Source: Streptomyces sp. SM10
GTDB taxonomy: Bacteria > Actinomycetota > Actinomycetes > Streptomycetales > Streptomycetaceae
Direction of reading: 5' to 3'
NCBI RefSeq assembly: GCF_002910915.1
Contig: NZ_NEUF01000160.1
Span: 171,770 to 235,769, forward strand
Length of the DNA stretch: 64,000 bases
Both the position numbers and the translations under genes were made by a program. The notes under the pieces were generated by a model that was not told the origin of the DNA, searched no databases, and saw nothing but the letters and a program-made list of their open reading frames with translations. Positions 47,137-56,255 of this stretch are shown piece by piece. The first letter of the stretch is position 1. Every line of letters starts with the position of its first letter.

Positions 47137-48153
47137 GTGAAGCACACCAAGCGGATAGCCACCGCAGTAGCCCTGACCGCTTCGATGTTCCTGGTCAGCG
47201 CCTGCTCCTCCGACACGGCCCCGGACACCACGCAGAACGTGGCGGACGGCAGAACGATCGTGAACAAGGAGAACTGGCCCGAGAAGACCCCCACCAGTGG
47301 CCTGACCAAGAATCTGACCCTTCCGCTGGAGGCGTACATGGCCTCCTACGAGGACCAGGTGGCCGTCGAGCAGGCCGCCAACGATCTCCAGCAGTCCTGC
47401 ATGAAGGACTACGGCATCGACCTGACGCTGCCACGAGCGGGCGCCAACCCGCCTCCCAGCGACAACGACGCCAACATCGAGCGCCGTTACGGCATCACCG
47501 ACCGGGCCGAGGCCGAAAGGTACGGCTACCAGCTCTCCCCGGCACTGCAGGAGCACACCGAGCAGCCCCTGCGCGATCTGTCCGGTGTCGAGGTCGAGGT
47601 CCTGACCGGCCACACCAAGCCCGAACCGCCGCAGGCCCCCCAGGGAGTCAAGGCTGGAGAGCCGTTCGCCGGCCCTGGCCAGGGAACCAGGCCGGCTCGA
47701 GCCGAGCACAACGGGAAGAAGTTGAAGACGGGCGGCTGTATCGGCTGGTCCAAGGATCAACTCGGTGTGAAGGAAGCCGACCCGATCATCGTGGCACAGC
47801 TCTCCGGCGACAGCCTGATGCAGTCGATGAAGGATGACGAAGTCATCAAGGTCATCGCTGCGTGGTCTTCGTGCATGGACGGCAAGGGACACGCGGGACT
47901 TGCGGATCCGTACAAGGCGATGGACCAGGGTGTCACCAACGATGGGAAGCCGTCGCAGGAGTCCATCGCTCTGGCGGTCGACGACATCGACTGCAAGGAG
48001 CAGACGGATCTGGTGAAGATCTGGTCCGACGTGGAATCTGCGATCCAGGACAAGCAGATCGCCGACAACAAGAGCCGGCTGACCGGGATCAAGAAGCAGC
48101 GCGGCATCGAGATCGCTGCCGCGCGTCAGCAGATGGCGGCCTCCTCCCGGTGA
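47137..48153 (+). CDS. Predicted lipoprotein, 338 aa, unknown function
   Basis: A lipoprotein with lipobox LVSAC and lipidated Cys23, then a charged extracellular domain. Recurrent features are single conserved-looking cysteines (LQQSCMKDYGIDL, AWSSCMDGKGHAG, DDIDCKEQTDLVKIW) and the pattern of a 'C-M-x-x-G' repeat found twice. I do not recognise the family beyond 'Streptomyces lipoprotein'. The C-terminus is helical (IADNKSRLTGIKKQRGIEIAAARQQMA). The GTG start follows AAGGGA at a good distance. It overlaps the next gene by 4 bases (GTGA), which implies translational coupling. Confidence 0.8.
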   Translation: MKHTKRIATAVALTASMFLVSACSSDTAPDTTQNVADGRTIVNKENWPEKTPTSGLTKNLTLPLEAYMASYEDQVAVEQAANDLQQSCMKDYGIDLTLPRAGANPPPSDNDANIERRYGITDRAEAERYGYQLSPALQEHTEQPLRDLSGVEVEVLTGHTKPEPPQAPQGVKAGEPFAGPGQGTRPARAEHNGKKLKTGGCIGWSKDQLGVKEADPIIVAQLSGDSLMQSMKDDEVIKVIAAWSSCMDGKGHAGLADPYKAMDQGVTNDGKPSQESIALAVDDIDCKEQTDLVKIWSDVESAIQDKQIADNKSRLTGIKKQRGIEIAAARQQMAASSR

Positions 48154-48644
48154 AGACTGATGGCGTTGCGCCCGGACCGTTCATGGTCCGGGCGCTGTCC
48201 CTGATGGCGGTGTGTGTGCTGGCCGCCGGGTGTACGGACGATGCCGCTGACAGGGCCTCCGAGTCGCGGCGGCCGGTGACTTTGAGCGCGGAGGAGAGCA
48301 GTCCGAAGGTGCGTCCATCGCCTGTGGCTTCGGTGCACTCCGAGGGCCGTACGCGCGTCCTGGAGTACGGAGATCTGGTCGTGCGTGCCACGCCGGAAAG
48401 CAACGGGGTACGAACCGAGATCGCGGTAGCCAATACCTACGAGCGCGATGCGACGTACTCGGTGCAGATCAGCATCGCCGACGGTGAGGGCTGGACCGCG
48501 TACAACCACTTCTGGCTTCAGGATGTCCCTCCGGGAGAAACCGGGCGGGAGGGCGCTGTGATCGGTTCGAAAGACATGGGTCCCCCTCCGAAGGTTCCGA
48601 AGATCTACGTCGACGAGTTCGATCACCTCGTCGACAAGAAGTAG
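48150..48644 (+). CDS. Predicted small lipoprotein, unknown function
   Basis: A 164-aa protein from the GTG at 48150 that overlaps the upstream stop, or 153 aa from the ATG at 48183. The second start gives a compact signal (ALSLMAVCVLAAGC) with a good lipobox. Neither start has a clear ribosome site. After the signal comes a Ser/Pro/Arg linker and then a small beta-rich domain (RVLEYGDLVVRATPESNG, YSVQISIADGEGWTAY, FWLQDVPPGE). I do not recognise it. Its stop codon is in the same reading frame as the nuclease-like gene that begins 57 bases later. Confidence 0.75.
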   Translation: MKTDGVAPGPFMVRALSLMAVCVLAAGCTDDAADRASESRRPVTLSAEESSPKVRPSPVASVHSEGRTRVLEYGDLVVRATPESNGVRTEIAVANTYERDATYSVQISIADGEGWTAYNHFWLQDVPPGETGREGAVIGSKDMGPPPKVPKIYVDEFDHLVDKK

Positions 48645-48701
48645 AAGAGGGAACACTGCACGGCGGCGTCCCGTGCGAAGGATCCGTCGGACGATCCGAA
48701 G

Positions 48702-49454
48702 GTGTCCATCGATCTCGGCGGTAAGATCAACACCACTACGGTCGTGAACCCGTCCGAATTCGAGAGCGCCAAGCTGGACGTCCGCTGCGACTCCCAGGTC
48801 TCCAACGCGGGTACCGGCTGTGTGTTCTCCGGCTACAAGCCGACGTATGTCATGAACTCCAAAAAGTTCCCCGGGGCCGCGGCACACATCGACTTGATGT
48901 GGCGCAAGACCAACATCAAGTGGGGTCAGCACAACAGCGGCAACAGCGGCAAGCCGCTCACCTACCTCGGCAACAAGAAGGTACCCGGCAGTACCCGCCT
49001 CCAGAAGACCGTCAACCGGGAGAAGCTCTGCACGAAAAGCTCCACGAACTTCATCGAATACGACGTTCCGGGAGACCCCTACCAGGGCACTGGGCTCTTC
49101 AGTGACCTGTGGACCGCCGATTCGGGAACCGCGAAGACGGACTCCATCACCTGCGACGAGTTCTCCTTCGCCAACTCCTTCCAGAGCGGCGGCAACATGA
49201 CTGGCCCGAATCCAGTCAGTACCAATGGCAGCGAGTGTGTGCAGACTTACCTCAAGCGCAACTCCGACGGCACCATGAGTCTTCACCTGCGGCCTGACTA
49301 CCCGGACCCGGTCTGGAACGAGCCCTGCGGCCGGTCCAGCATGTCGAGGTGGCAGAACACCCAATCCATGCAGCCCTTCGGCGGATTCATCCGTGAACAG
49401 CGGCTGATGGAAGACGACGACTACTGGGTCGACCTCGACGGGTTTACCCCCTGA
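48702..49454 (+). CDS. NucA/NucB-type deoxyribonuclease domain protein, N-terminus probably lost
   Basis: About 250 aa ending in a NucA/NucB-like nuclease domain, recognised by TCDEFSFANSFQSGG (compare DEYPFAST in the family), SECVQTYLKRNSDG and flanking cysteines. Family members are secreted DNases. Here the frame opens at a weak GTG with no signal peptide. The preceding bases to 48645 are in frame with the upstream lipoprotein's TAG stop, so the N-terminal export signal was probably lost in a deletion, or the two genes were once one. If translated as it stands, the protein would stay in the cytoplasm. An SMI1/KNR4 gene follows nearby on the other strand. Confidence 0.65.
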   Translation: MSIDLGGKINTTTVVNPSEFESAKLDVRCDSQVSNAGTGCVFSGYKPTYVMNSKKFPGAAAHIDLMWRKTNIKWGQHNSGNSGKPLTYLGNKKVPGSTRLQKTVNREKLCTKSSTNFIEYDVPGDPYQGTGLFSDLWTADSGTAKTDSITCDEFSFANSFQSGGNMTGPNPVSTNGSECVQTYLKRNSDGTMSLHLRPDYPDPVWNEPCGRSSMSRWQNTQSMQPFGGFIREQRLMEDDDYWVDLDGFTP

Positions 49455-49522
49455 CAGACCCCACACGGGGAAGGCCCCTACGGGAACCTTCGGTTCAAGG
49501 GTCCTCGCAACACCACTTGGTC

Positions 49523-49720
49523 TCAGGTGGTGAGGAGAACACGTAGACGCTCGGCTGGGGTATCCCAGCCGAGCGTCTTGCGTGGGCGGCCGTCGAGTTC
49601 CCGGGCGACGTGCTCGAGGTCTTCGGGACTGTGGGACCTCAGGCCGGTGCCCTTGGGGAAGTACCGGCGCAGGAGTCCGTTCGTGTTCTTGTTCGAGGCG
49701 CGTTGCCAGGGCGAGGCGGG
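49523..49720 (-). pseudogene. IS30-family transposase C-terminal remnant
   Basis: About 66 codons carry the end of an IS30 transposase: SPWQRASNKNTNGLLRRYFPKG, then LDGRPRKTLGWDTPAERL. The catalytic domain upstream is missing, and the frame before this point has no homology. Confidence 0.85.
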
Positions 49721-49848
49721 GTCGCACTCCGCCGATCCCGCAAGATCATCACGTTCGACGGCCACGGCCCTCGCGACTCCCACAGATCACGGGTGTCACG
49801 AGGACCGTCAGAACCAAAGAACATCTGTGGGGGCCTTCCCCTTGTGCC

Positions 49849-50418
49849 TCATTGGAGAGTGACGCAGCCATCTTGGATCCGCTGACTGGTTTCCTCCGGA
49901 CCAAGGATTCGCTCCAGATCCTCGAGAACCGATGCGAAGAATTCCGAAAGATCCGGGAAGAGATCCATGGTCTCCACGTCGCCGTCACTCCACTGCCCCA
50001 CCGAACCGGTCTCCGCGTCGACGAAGAAGCCATACATCTCACCACACGCATAAGGCTCGGCGGCGAAAGGAATCCACTCCTTCCTCCAATAGCCCTCATC
50101 CTCGCTCGGACCAGGCATCATCTGATGATGCAGCCGCTCGATACTCGACAGAGGCAGCAGCGCCCATCCGCCGACGAGGAACTCGCCTTCCGGGCAGGAA
50201 CCCGTCAGGCCGTTCGACCCATCGAGCCGGGTGACGGTCCCGTTGTTGACCTTCAGATAGGCGCGCAGATCCTCCGGGAACCGAACCCCTGTCTTCTCCT
50301 CGACAGCGGCGATCTCCTCCTCGCCCGCCACATCCCCCAGAGCACGGTGACTGACCGGGGCATACTCACGCAGCCAGGACACAACACGCTGCCACGACTC
50401 ACCTATGTCACTCGGCAC
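49849..50418 (-). CDS. SMI1/KNR4 family protein (immunity-type)
   Basis: A 189-aa cytosolic protein of the SMI1/KNR4 (SUKH) superfamily: an N-terminal helix WQRVVSWLREYAP, the family core EEEIAAVEEKTGVRFPEDLRAYLKVNNG, then ALLPLSSIERLHH, WIPFAAEPYA and VGQWSDGD. SUKH proteins commonly protect bacteria from their own or siblings' toxins, often nucleases. The GTG at 50418 is chosen because GGAGG lies 5 nt upstream; an ATG at 50430 has no ribosome site. It converges with the nuclease-domain gene, with an IS30 scrap between them. Base composition is lower in GC than the flanks, suggesting transfer. Confidence 0.85.
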   Translation of the reverse strand: MPSDIGESWQRVVSWLREYAPVSHRALGDVAGEEEIAAVEEKTGVRFPEDLRAYLKVNNGTVTRLDGSNGLTGSCPEGEFLVGGWALLPLSSIERLHHQMMPGPSEDEGYWRKEWIPFAAEPYACGEMYGFFVDAETGSVGQWSDGDVETMDLFPDLSEFFASVLEDLERILGPEETSQRIQDGCVTLQ

Positions 50419-50889
50419 GCAGACCTCCATCAAAAATCTACTGTTCACGCTGGGACATTCGCGCGGCAGGGAGGATCCTGCCCCTGCGTCCCAAGCAAAT
50501 TCCAGCGCAACGGCCAGTTCACGGCCACACCGCACCCTCCGCTGCCCATGCTGACATGGCCAGGAATGCAGGTAGGAGCCCGTGTCGTCGGGGTCTGTCA
50601 AACGAGCTTTACAGTCCCACGCCCGCAACCGCCTCGCCCACCGTGCCCCCCTCGACAGCCCTCGGCTTCACTCTCTCATCGAGGAACTGTGTTACTGACC
50701 AAAAGGCACCGGTTGCGACACCACCGCATCCGTTTCGCAGCCAGAACGCCGTCGACTGCGAGTCGACGACCGTCGCGGCGTCTGCACTATCGACAAGGGA
50801 GAGCTGTTGATGTCGGGGCCTACGGCGCCTGACTCCTGCAGCAGAAGGGCCCGACTCCGTGGAGTCGGCCCTTCCGGCCTGCCCGCTCG
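50419..50889. other. Gene-free stretch with a hairpin
   Basis: No gene that I can support. A hairpin at 50845-50873 (AAGGGCCCGACTCC against GGAGTCGGCCCTT, one bulge, 2-base loop) could terminate transcription through the neighbouring IS256 remnant. Confidence 0.4.
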
Positions 50890-51210
50890 CTTGCAGCAGC
50901 GGCAGCGGTCGGACGTTGAAGCAGCCGGTTCTGCCACTCGATCATCCCCCCAATCACTCTGTCGGTGATGGTCGGGATGATGGACTTCGAGACCTCGGCG
51001 CCACACACTTCAGCCAGGTACGCAACAATAACGCCATATACTGGGCCCTTCACCGACAGCTACAAGACCATCTCGTCGATGTCGCCCAGACGCCGCTGCC
51101 GCTTCTCGGCCAGCATCGGCTCGAACATGCCGGCCTGGTCCCGGGGAAACGGTGACCTCCACCGGCCCGGCCTCGGTGTCCACCGTCTTGGCCGGATACC
51201 GTTGTGGGAG
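50890..51210 (-). pseudogene. IS256-family transposase remnant, frameshifted
   Basis: RYPAKTVDTEAGPVEVTV in one frame continues in another as VIVAYLAEVCGAEVSKSI, then TITDRVIGGMIEWQNRLL. Both match consecutive parts of the N-terminal half of IS256 transposases. A frameshift lies between them and the DDE domain is missing, so the element is dead. Confidence 0.8.
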
Positions 51211-51352
51211 TCCTCCGGCCGCCCTCGGCCTGCTAGCCGTGTTCATGGACCACGCGATCCAGTGCACGGCGCCGATTCCGGCCTGATGCGAGCAAGCCGG
51301 ACTACGCGTGAGGGCCGGGCGCGCGCGTGCCCACCCCATCCGTCGTCGTACG

Positions 51353-51745
51353 TCAGGAAACGGGGAACCAAGCCGACAGGCGCTTGGCAATGGCCGGTAC
51401 ATCGATGTTGTCCTGCGCGACTTCCTCGACGAACGGGCCGGCCACGGAGACGGGTGGCGGGGCGGTACTGGCGCTGACGCCGTTGAACCGCAGGAAGACA
51501 CGTATGGCGAGCCAGGCGGTGCGCTTGTTGCCGTCGATCAGGGCGTGATTTCGGGCAACGGAGTGCAGCAGTGCCGCCGCCTTCTCGTGCAGCGTGGGAT
51601 ACAGCTCGGCTCCGAACACGTTGGTCCGGGGCCGTTCGATCGCTGACACCAGAAGTCCCATGTCACGCACGCTGTGGTCGGTACCGTTGACCGTGCGAGC
51701 GATGGCAAGGATCTCGTCGAGCTGGACGTAGCGCACTTCGGTCAC
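51353..51745 (-). CDS. doc: Doc/Fic-type toxin (death-on-curing)
   Basis: A 130-aa Fic-fold protein of the short Doc type. The active-site motif NHALIDGNKRTAW (His67, Asp71, Lys74, Arg75) matches the Doc kinase motif HxFx[D/N]xNKR well enough to be active. P1 Doc phosphorylates EF-Tu and stops translation; whether this one does the same is inference. Its ATG overlaps the antitoxin stop by 4 bases. It belongs to the IS-bounded island and may stabilise it. Confidence 0.9.
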   Translation of the reverse strand: MTEVRYVQLDEILAIARTVNGTDHSVRDMGLLVSAIERPRTNVFGAELYPTLHEKAAALLHSVARNHALIDGNKRTAWLAIRVFLRFNGVSASTAPPPVSVAGPFVEEVAQDNIDVPAIAKRLSAWFPVS

Positions 51746-51936
51746 TTCAGGTAGTCCAGGATCTCCCCATCGCTGTCCATGAGCTCGGCCAGGACATCGT
51801 CGACCTTCAGCTCGGCCCGGTCCTGGGCGTCGCGGATGGCCTCGACAGCGATTTCCTGCTTGCTTCGGCCCTCTCGACGAGCACGCTCAGTGAGCTTCGC
51901 ATCAAGATCGTCGGGGAGTCGGAGTGTCATCGCCAT
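51742..51936 (-). CDS. Ribbon-helix-helix antitoxin partner of Doc
   Basis: A 64-aa protein with a ribbon-helix-helix N-terminus (TLRLPDDLDAKLTERARREG, then KQEIAVEAIRD) and an acidic C-terminal tail (VDDVLAELMDSDGEILDYL) that would wrap the toxin. It replaces the Phd antitoxin usually seen with Doc. It should repress its own promoter through the GATACC repeats just upstream. ATGs at 51936 and 51930 are both possible. Confidence 0.85.
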   Translation of the reverse strand: MAMTLRLPDDLDAKLTERARREGRSKQEIAVEAIRDAQDRAELKVDDVLAELMDSDGEILDYLK

Positions 51937-51944
51937 ACACTCAT

Positions 51945-51980
51945 GATACCTGACTGGTATCTGGGTGGCGAGGTGATACC
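51945..51980. promoter_or_regulatory. Operator of the RHH-Doc operon
   Basis: GATACC-N5-GGTATC (51945-51961) is a perfect inverted repeat 9 bases before the antitoxin start. A third GATACC half-site lies at 51975-51980. Arrays of short half-sites are typical of ribbon-helix-helix autorepressors. Confidence 0.75.
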
Positions 51981-52342
51981 AGCCGCTCAAGACCTCGGAT
52001 CACGGCGCCACGTTCTGCCGCTTGGACTGGCGCACGCTGGGCTCCAGGGAGCCGGGGACCGGGACGGCAGCTCGCGCCGCTTCCATGAGGAGTTCCTCGC
52101 CCTCCATGCCGACAGTCCGGTCCGCACGGCCCCAGCCGGGGAGGTCCGGGAGGTCAGGACTCTCGCTTCGAGCGTCATCCGAGCGTCAAGAATTTCCGAA
52201 CGAGGCCCTGAAGGCGTCGCCGATACCAGCGCCTCCCCCATGAATTCGCAGGTCAGGCCCCCTCAAGGGGCGATCCGTCCACTCGACCCGCTGCACGGAG
52301 GAAAACAGGTCGAGCGACCCACGCGAACCACGAACCCGCAGG
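51981..52342. other. Gene-free boundary of the island
   Basis: No supportable gene. CGCAGGTCAGGC occurs twice (near 52243 and 52339) as a direct repeat about 95 bases apart; the second copy overlaps the stop codon region of the methyltransferase. It may be a relic of the insertion that built the island. Confidence 0.35.
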
Positions 52343-53686
52343 TCAGGCGCCCTTGCCAGCAGGCTCCAGAATGGCCACGCACTCAACGTGCGCAGTCATC
52401 GGGAAGAGGTCGAACGCCCGCAGCGTCCGCACCTTGTACCCGCCCTCCGCGAAGTACGCGATGTCCCGGGCCAGCGCCGCCGGGTCGCAGGCGACGTACG
52501 CGATGCGGCGGGCGCCCAGCGCGACGAGCTGCTTGACCGTGGCCTTGCCCGCGCCCGCGCGGGGCGGGTCCAGGACGATCAGGTCGCACTCGGTGATGCC
52601 CGTGCGCGGGAGGACCTGGTCGACCTTGCCGTGTTCGATGCGGACCCGTTCCAGGTCCTTGAGGTTGTGCCGGGCGTCCTCGACCGCGCGCTTGCCGGAC
52701 TCGATGCCCAGCACCGCGCCCTTCTCGCCGATCCGCTGGCCGATGGCGCCGGCGAACAGACCGACGCCGCAGTAGAGGTCGAGCGCGGTGTCGTTCTTGC
52801 GGGGCAGCAGGCCCTGCATGACGGCACGGACCAGCGTGTCCGCCGCCTGCGGGTGGACCTGCCAGAAGCCGCCCGAGCCGACGCGGTACGTCCGGTCGTC
52901 GGCGCGCTCGCGGACGAAGGCGCGGCCGTGGACGCGGTGGACGCCGCCGTCCTTCTCCTCGACGCGGAGCACCGAGACCGGCTTGTCCAGCTCGACCAGC
53001 GGGAGCCGGCCACCCTCACGGGGCGTGAGGATGACCTGGCGGTCGTGGGAGCCGGTGGCGGAGATCGCCTCCACCGTGGCCATCTGCGGCCAGTCCTGCT
53101 TCTCGACGCCGAGCTCCGAGACGCCCGGGGCGGCGATCATGCAGTGGTCGATCGGCTGGACCTCGTGCGAGCGGTGCTTGCGCAGTCCGACCAGGCCGTC
53201 CGCGTCGATGGCGTACTGGACCCGGGTGCGCCAGGCGGGCACCTGGCCCGGCGGCAGCTTGTCGCCCTCGGCGGGCATGACCGTGCCGTCCCAGCCGGCC
53301 TCCTCGGGCGTGAGGCCCGCGAGGCGCTGGAGCTGCTCGGCGATCACTTCGCCCTTGAGACGGCGCTGGGCGCCCGGCTTGGCGTGCTGCCAGTCACAGC
53401 CGCCGCACTTGCCGGGGCCGGCGTACGGGCAGGGCGCCTCGACCCGGTCCTTGGACGCGTCGATGACGGTGATCGCGTCGGCCCGCAGGAAGCGCGAGTC
53501 GCTCTCCCCCTCGGTGACCCGGGCCACGACCTTCTCGCCGGGGAGGGTGTGGCGCACGAAGAGCACCTGTCCCTCGTCCGTACGGGCGATGCAGTGGCCC
53601 CCGTGGGCGACGGGGCCGACCTCGACCTCGTACTCCCGACCGATCAGAGACTCCCCGGCCTGCGACGACGTGGATTCGTTCTGCAT
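52343..53686 (-). CDS. TRAM-domain 23S rRNA (uracil-5-)-methyltransferase, RlmD/RumA family
   Basis: A 447-aa SAM-dependent RNA methyltransferase. An N-terminal TRAM (OB-fold) domain is followed by an iron-sulfur site (CPYAGPGKCGGCDWQH plus a distal cysteine in IDHCMIA). The SAM-binding DLYCGVGLFAGAI, the catalytic region VLDPPRAGAG and the nucleophile in YVACDPAALARD complete the set, and the end HVECVAIL is conserved. It methylates C5 of a uridine in large-subunit rRNA; which position cannot be read from sequence. It follows the KimA-like gene in the same direction after 136 bases. Confidence 0.92.
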   Translation of the reverse strand: MQNESTSSQAGESLIGREYEVEVGPVAHGGHCIARTDEGQVLFVRHTLPGEKVVARVTEGESDSRFLRADAITVIDASKDRVEAPCPYAGPGKCGGCDWQHAKPGAQRRLKGEVIAEQLQRLAGLTPEEAGWDGTVMPAEGDKLPPGQVPAWRTRVQYAIDADGLVGLRKHRSHEVQPIDHCMIAAPGVSELGVEKQDWPQMATVEAISATGSHDRQVILTPREGGRLPLVELDKPVSVLRVEEKDGGVHRVHGRAFVRERADDRTYRVGSGGFWQVHPQAADTLVRAVMQGLLPRKNDTALDLYCGVGLFAGAIGQRIGEKGAVLGIESGKRAVEDARHNLKDLERVRIEHGKVDQVLPRTGITECDLIVLDPPRAGAGKATVKQLVALGARRIAYVACDPAALARDIAYFAEGGYKVRTLRAFDLFPMTAHVECVAILEPAGKGA

Positions 53687-53822
53687 GAGGGGGTGGCTCC
53701 AGAGATCAGGAAACGAGGAAGCAGCCGGACGGTGGCCGGATGGCGGCCCGGCGGCGGCCGGACAACAGCCCACCAGTCTACGTGGGCGGAAGCCGGCCGC
53801 TCACCACGGGCGCAGCGCGGAG

Positions 53823-55886
53823 TCAGCGCTTGTTGCCGGTCCGGTGGCCGGCATCCTTGTGGTGGCGCCGTTCCACCGGACCGCGGCGGACCGATCCCGG
53901 GGCGGTCCAGTCCGCGCGCCTCCTGGCGCGCACCTTCGCGGCCTCGGAGGACTCCAGCTGGTAGGGCACCGAGGTCACCATCACGCCCGGGGTGAAGAGA
54001 AGCCTGCCCTTGAGCCGCAGCGCGCTCTGGTTGTGCAGCAGGTGCTCGTACCAGTGGCCGACCACGTACTCGGGGATGTAGACGCTGATCACGTCGCGCG
54101 GGCGGTCCTTGCGCAGGCCCTTGACGTACTCGATGACCGGCCGGGTGACCTCACGGTAGGGCGAGTCGAGGATCTTCAGCGGGATGTCGATGCCCCGCCG
54201 CTCCCAGTCGTCCCGGAGCGCCTTGGTCTCCTCCGGGTCGACTCTGATGGACAGCGCCTCAAGCTGGTCGGAGCGCACCAGCTTGGCGTACGCGAGGGCG
54301 CGCAGCGTGGGCCGGTGCAGCTTGGAGACCAGGACGATCGAGTGGACCCGCGAGGGGCGGACGGAGTCGTCGGAGGGGGTGTCGGCCGCGGCGATCTCCT
54401 CCGCGACCCGGTCGTAGTGCTTGCGGATCGCGGTCATCGTGCCGAAGAAGATCACCATGCCGAGCAGCGCGACCCAGGCGCCGTGGGTGAATTTGGTGGC
54501 GAGGACCACGACGAGCACCAGGCCGGTGAAGAACGCGCCGAAGGTGTTGATCGCCCGTGAGCGGACCATGTGCCGCCGTGCCACCGGGTCCTTCTCGGTG
54601 CGCAGATGACGGTTCCAGTGCCGCACCATGCCGGTCTGGCTGAGCGTGAAGGAGACGAAGACGCCGACGATGTAGAGCTGGATGAGCCGGGTCGAGTCGG
54701 CCCCGTAGATCCAGACGAGCAGGATGGCGGCCCCGGCCAGCAGCACGATGCCGTTGGAGAAGGCCAGGCGGTCGCCGCGGGTGTGCAGCTGACGCGGCAG
54801 GTAGCGGTCCTGGGCGAGGATCGATCCGAGCAGCGGGAAGCCGTTGTAAGCGGTGTTGGCGGCGAGGAAGAGCACGAGCGCGGTGGCCGCGGCCAGGAAG
54901 ACGAAGAGGAACGTGCCCTCGCCGAAGACCGCCGCGGCGACCTGCGAGATCACCGGGTCCTGGACGAAGCCCGCGCCGACCGCCGCACCGTTGTGGATGA
55001 GGTCCTTCGCCGGGTTCTCGGCCATCTTCACGTCGGTGGCCATGGCGAGGCCGATGATGCCGCAGAACATGGTGACGGCCAGCAGGCCCATGGCCGCGAG
55101 CGTGGTCGCGGCGTTCTTGCTCTTCGGCTTCCGGAACGCGGGGACGCCGTTGCTGATGGCCTCGACGCCGGTGAGTGCCGCACAGCCGGAGGAGAAGGCG
55201 CGCAGCAGCAGGAAGACGAGGGCGAAGCCGGCGAGCCCCTGGTGCTCGGGCTTGATCTCGTAGTCCGAGGTGGGCGCGTGCATGGTGTCGCCGAGGGCGA
55301 GTCCGCGGAAGGCACCCCAGAGGATCATCACGAAGACGCCGACGACGAAGAGGTACGTCGGGATCGCGAAGAGCTTGCCGGACTCCTTGACGCCGCGCAG
55401 GTTCATCAGCGTCAGCAGCACGATGGCGCCGATGGCGCAGGGAGTCTTGTGCTCGACGACGAACGGAATGGCGGAGCCGAGGTTCTCCACTCCGGAGGCG
55501 ATCGACACGGCGACGGTCAGGACGTAGTCGACGAGGAGCGCGCTGGCGACGGTCAGCCCGGCCTTGGGGCCCAGGTTCGTGGTGGCGACCTCGTAGTCGC
55601 CGCCGCCGCTCGGGTACGCGCGCACGTTCTGCCGGTACGAGGCGACGACGGTGAACATCAGGACCACGACCGCGACCGCGATCCACGGGCTGAAGTGGTA
55701 CGCCGACACGCCCGCGATGGACAGCACGAGGAGGACTTCTCCGGGTGCGTACGCAACGGAGGACAGAGGGTCGGATGCGAAGACGGGGAGCGCGATGCGC
55801 TTGGGGAGGAGCGTTTCCCCCAGCTTGTCGCTGCGCAGCGCCCGGCCGATCAGGATCCGTTTGGGCACGTCGGTCAGTTTGGACAC
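53823..55886 (-). CDS. KimA-like potassium transporter (APC superfamily)
   Basis: A 687-aa protein with about 12 membrane segments and a ~200-residue cytosolic C-terminal domain. Several blocks match Bacillus KimA as I recall it: SDPLSSVAYAPGE, YPSGGGDYEVA, LLVDYVLTVAVSIASG, AFSSGCAALTGVEAISNGVPAF and GDRLAFSNGI. KimA imports K+ with protons and is inhibited by c-di-AMP. Standard annotation would be 'amino acid permease', but divergence from two TrkA/RCK genes supports the potassium reading. The GTG at 55886 fits the family N-terminus; upstream frame sequence lacks homology. Confidence 0.85.
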   Translation of the reverse strand: MSKLTDVPKRILIGRALRSDKLGETLLPKRIALPVFASDPLSSVAYAPGEVLLVLSIAGVSAYHFSPWIAVAVVVLMFTVVASYRQNVRAYPSGGGDYEVATTNLGPKAGLTVASALLVDYVLTVAVSIASGVENLGSAIPFVVEHKTPCAIGAIVLLTLMNLRGVKESGKLFAIPTYLFVVGVFVMILWGAFRGLALGDTMHAPTSDYEIKPEHQGLAGFALVFLLLRAFSSGCAALTGVEAISNGVPAFRKPKSKNAATTLAAMGLLAVTMFCGIIGLAMATDVKMAENPAKDLIHNGAAVGAGFVQDPVISQVAAAVFGEGTFLFVFLAAATALVLFLAANTAYNGFPLLGSILAQDRYLPRQLHTRGDRLAFSNGIVLLAGAAILLVWIYGADSTRLIQLYIVGVFVSFTLSQTGMVRHWNRHLRTEKDPVARRHMVRSRAINTFGAFFTGLVLVVVLATKFTHGAWVALLGMVIFFGTMTAIRKHYDRVAEEIAAADTPSDDSVRPSRVHSIVLVSKLHRPTLRALAYAKLVRSDQLEALSIRVDPEETKALRDDWERRGIDIPLKILDSPYREVTRPVIEYVKGLRKDRPRDVISVYIPEYVVGHWYEHLLHNQSALRLKGRLLFTPGVMVTSVPYQLESSEAAKVRARRRADWTAPGSVRRGPVERRHHKDAGHRTGNKR

Positions 55887-56255
55887 GGTGAGGATCGTAA
55901 GCGCTGGCGGGACACGCCGCCGAAGCACCACCCCCTCGGTGTTCGGAGAACCTTCTGAATCACCCGCCCTCACCGGAAAAGTCCATGGAATCCTTAACGA
56001 AATCCTTGCGTTTCGGAGGGGTGGCCTCCGGGGTGGCGGGGGCCGGCCCGGCCCTCGCTCGGGCGGTCGCTTTGCTCATCGGCCCGGGGCGTACGCACAC
56101 TCGGATGAGGCGGTGCGGTAGCGGCCGCATAAGCTCTTCCCCGGGCAACGCCGAAGGTGGTTGCCCCGTTGTTTGCCCCGCAGGCTGAGAGAGAAGTGTG
56201 AGCAGGGTGTTTTCGCAGGTCATCCGGACGACCAGGACGGCGAGGTAGGCGCACG

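Noticed and set aside
55887-56255. Possible c-di-AMP (ydaO) riboswitch before the trkA pair
   Set aside because: I looked for it because of the potassium genes but saw no conserved core that I could defend.
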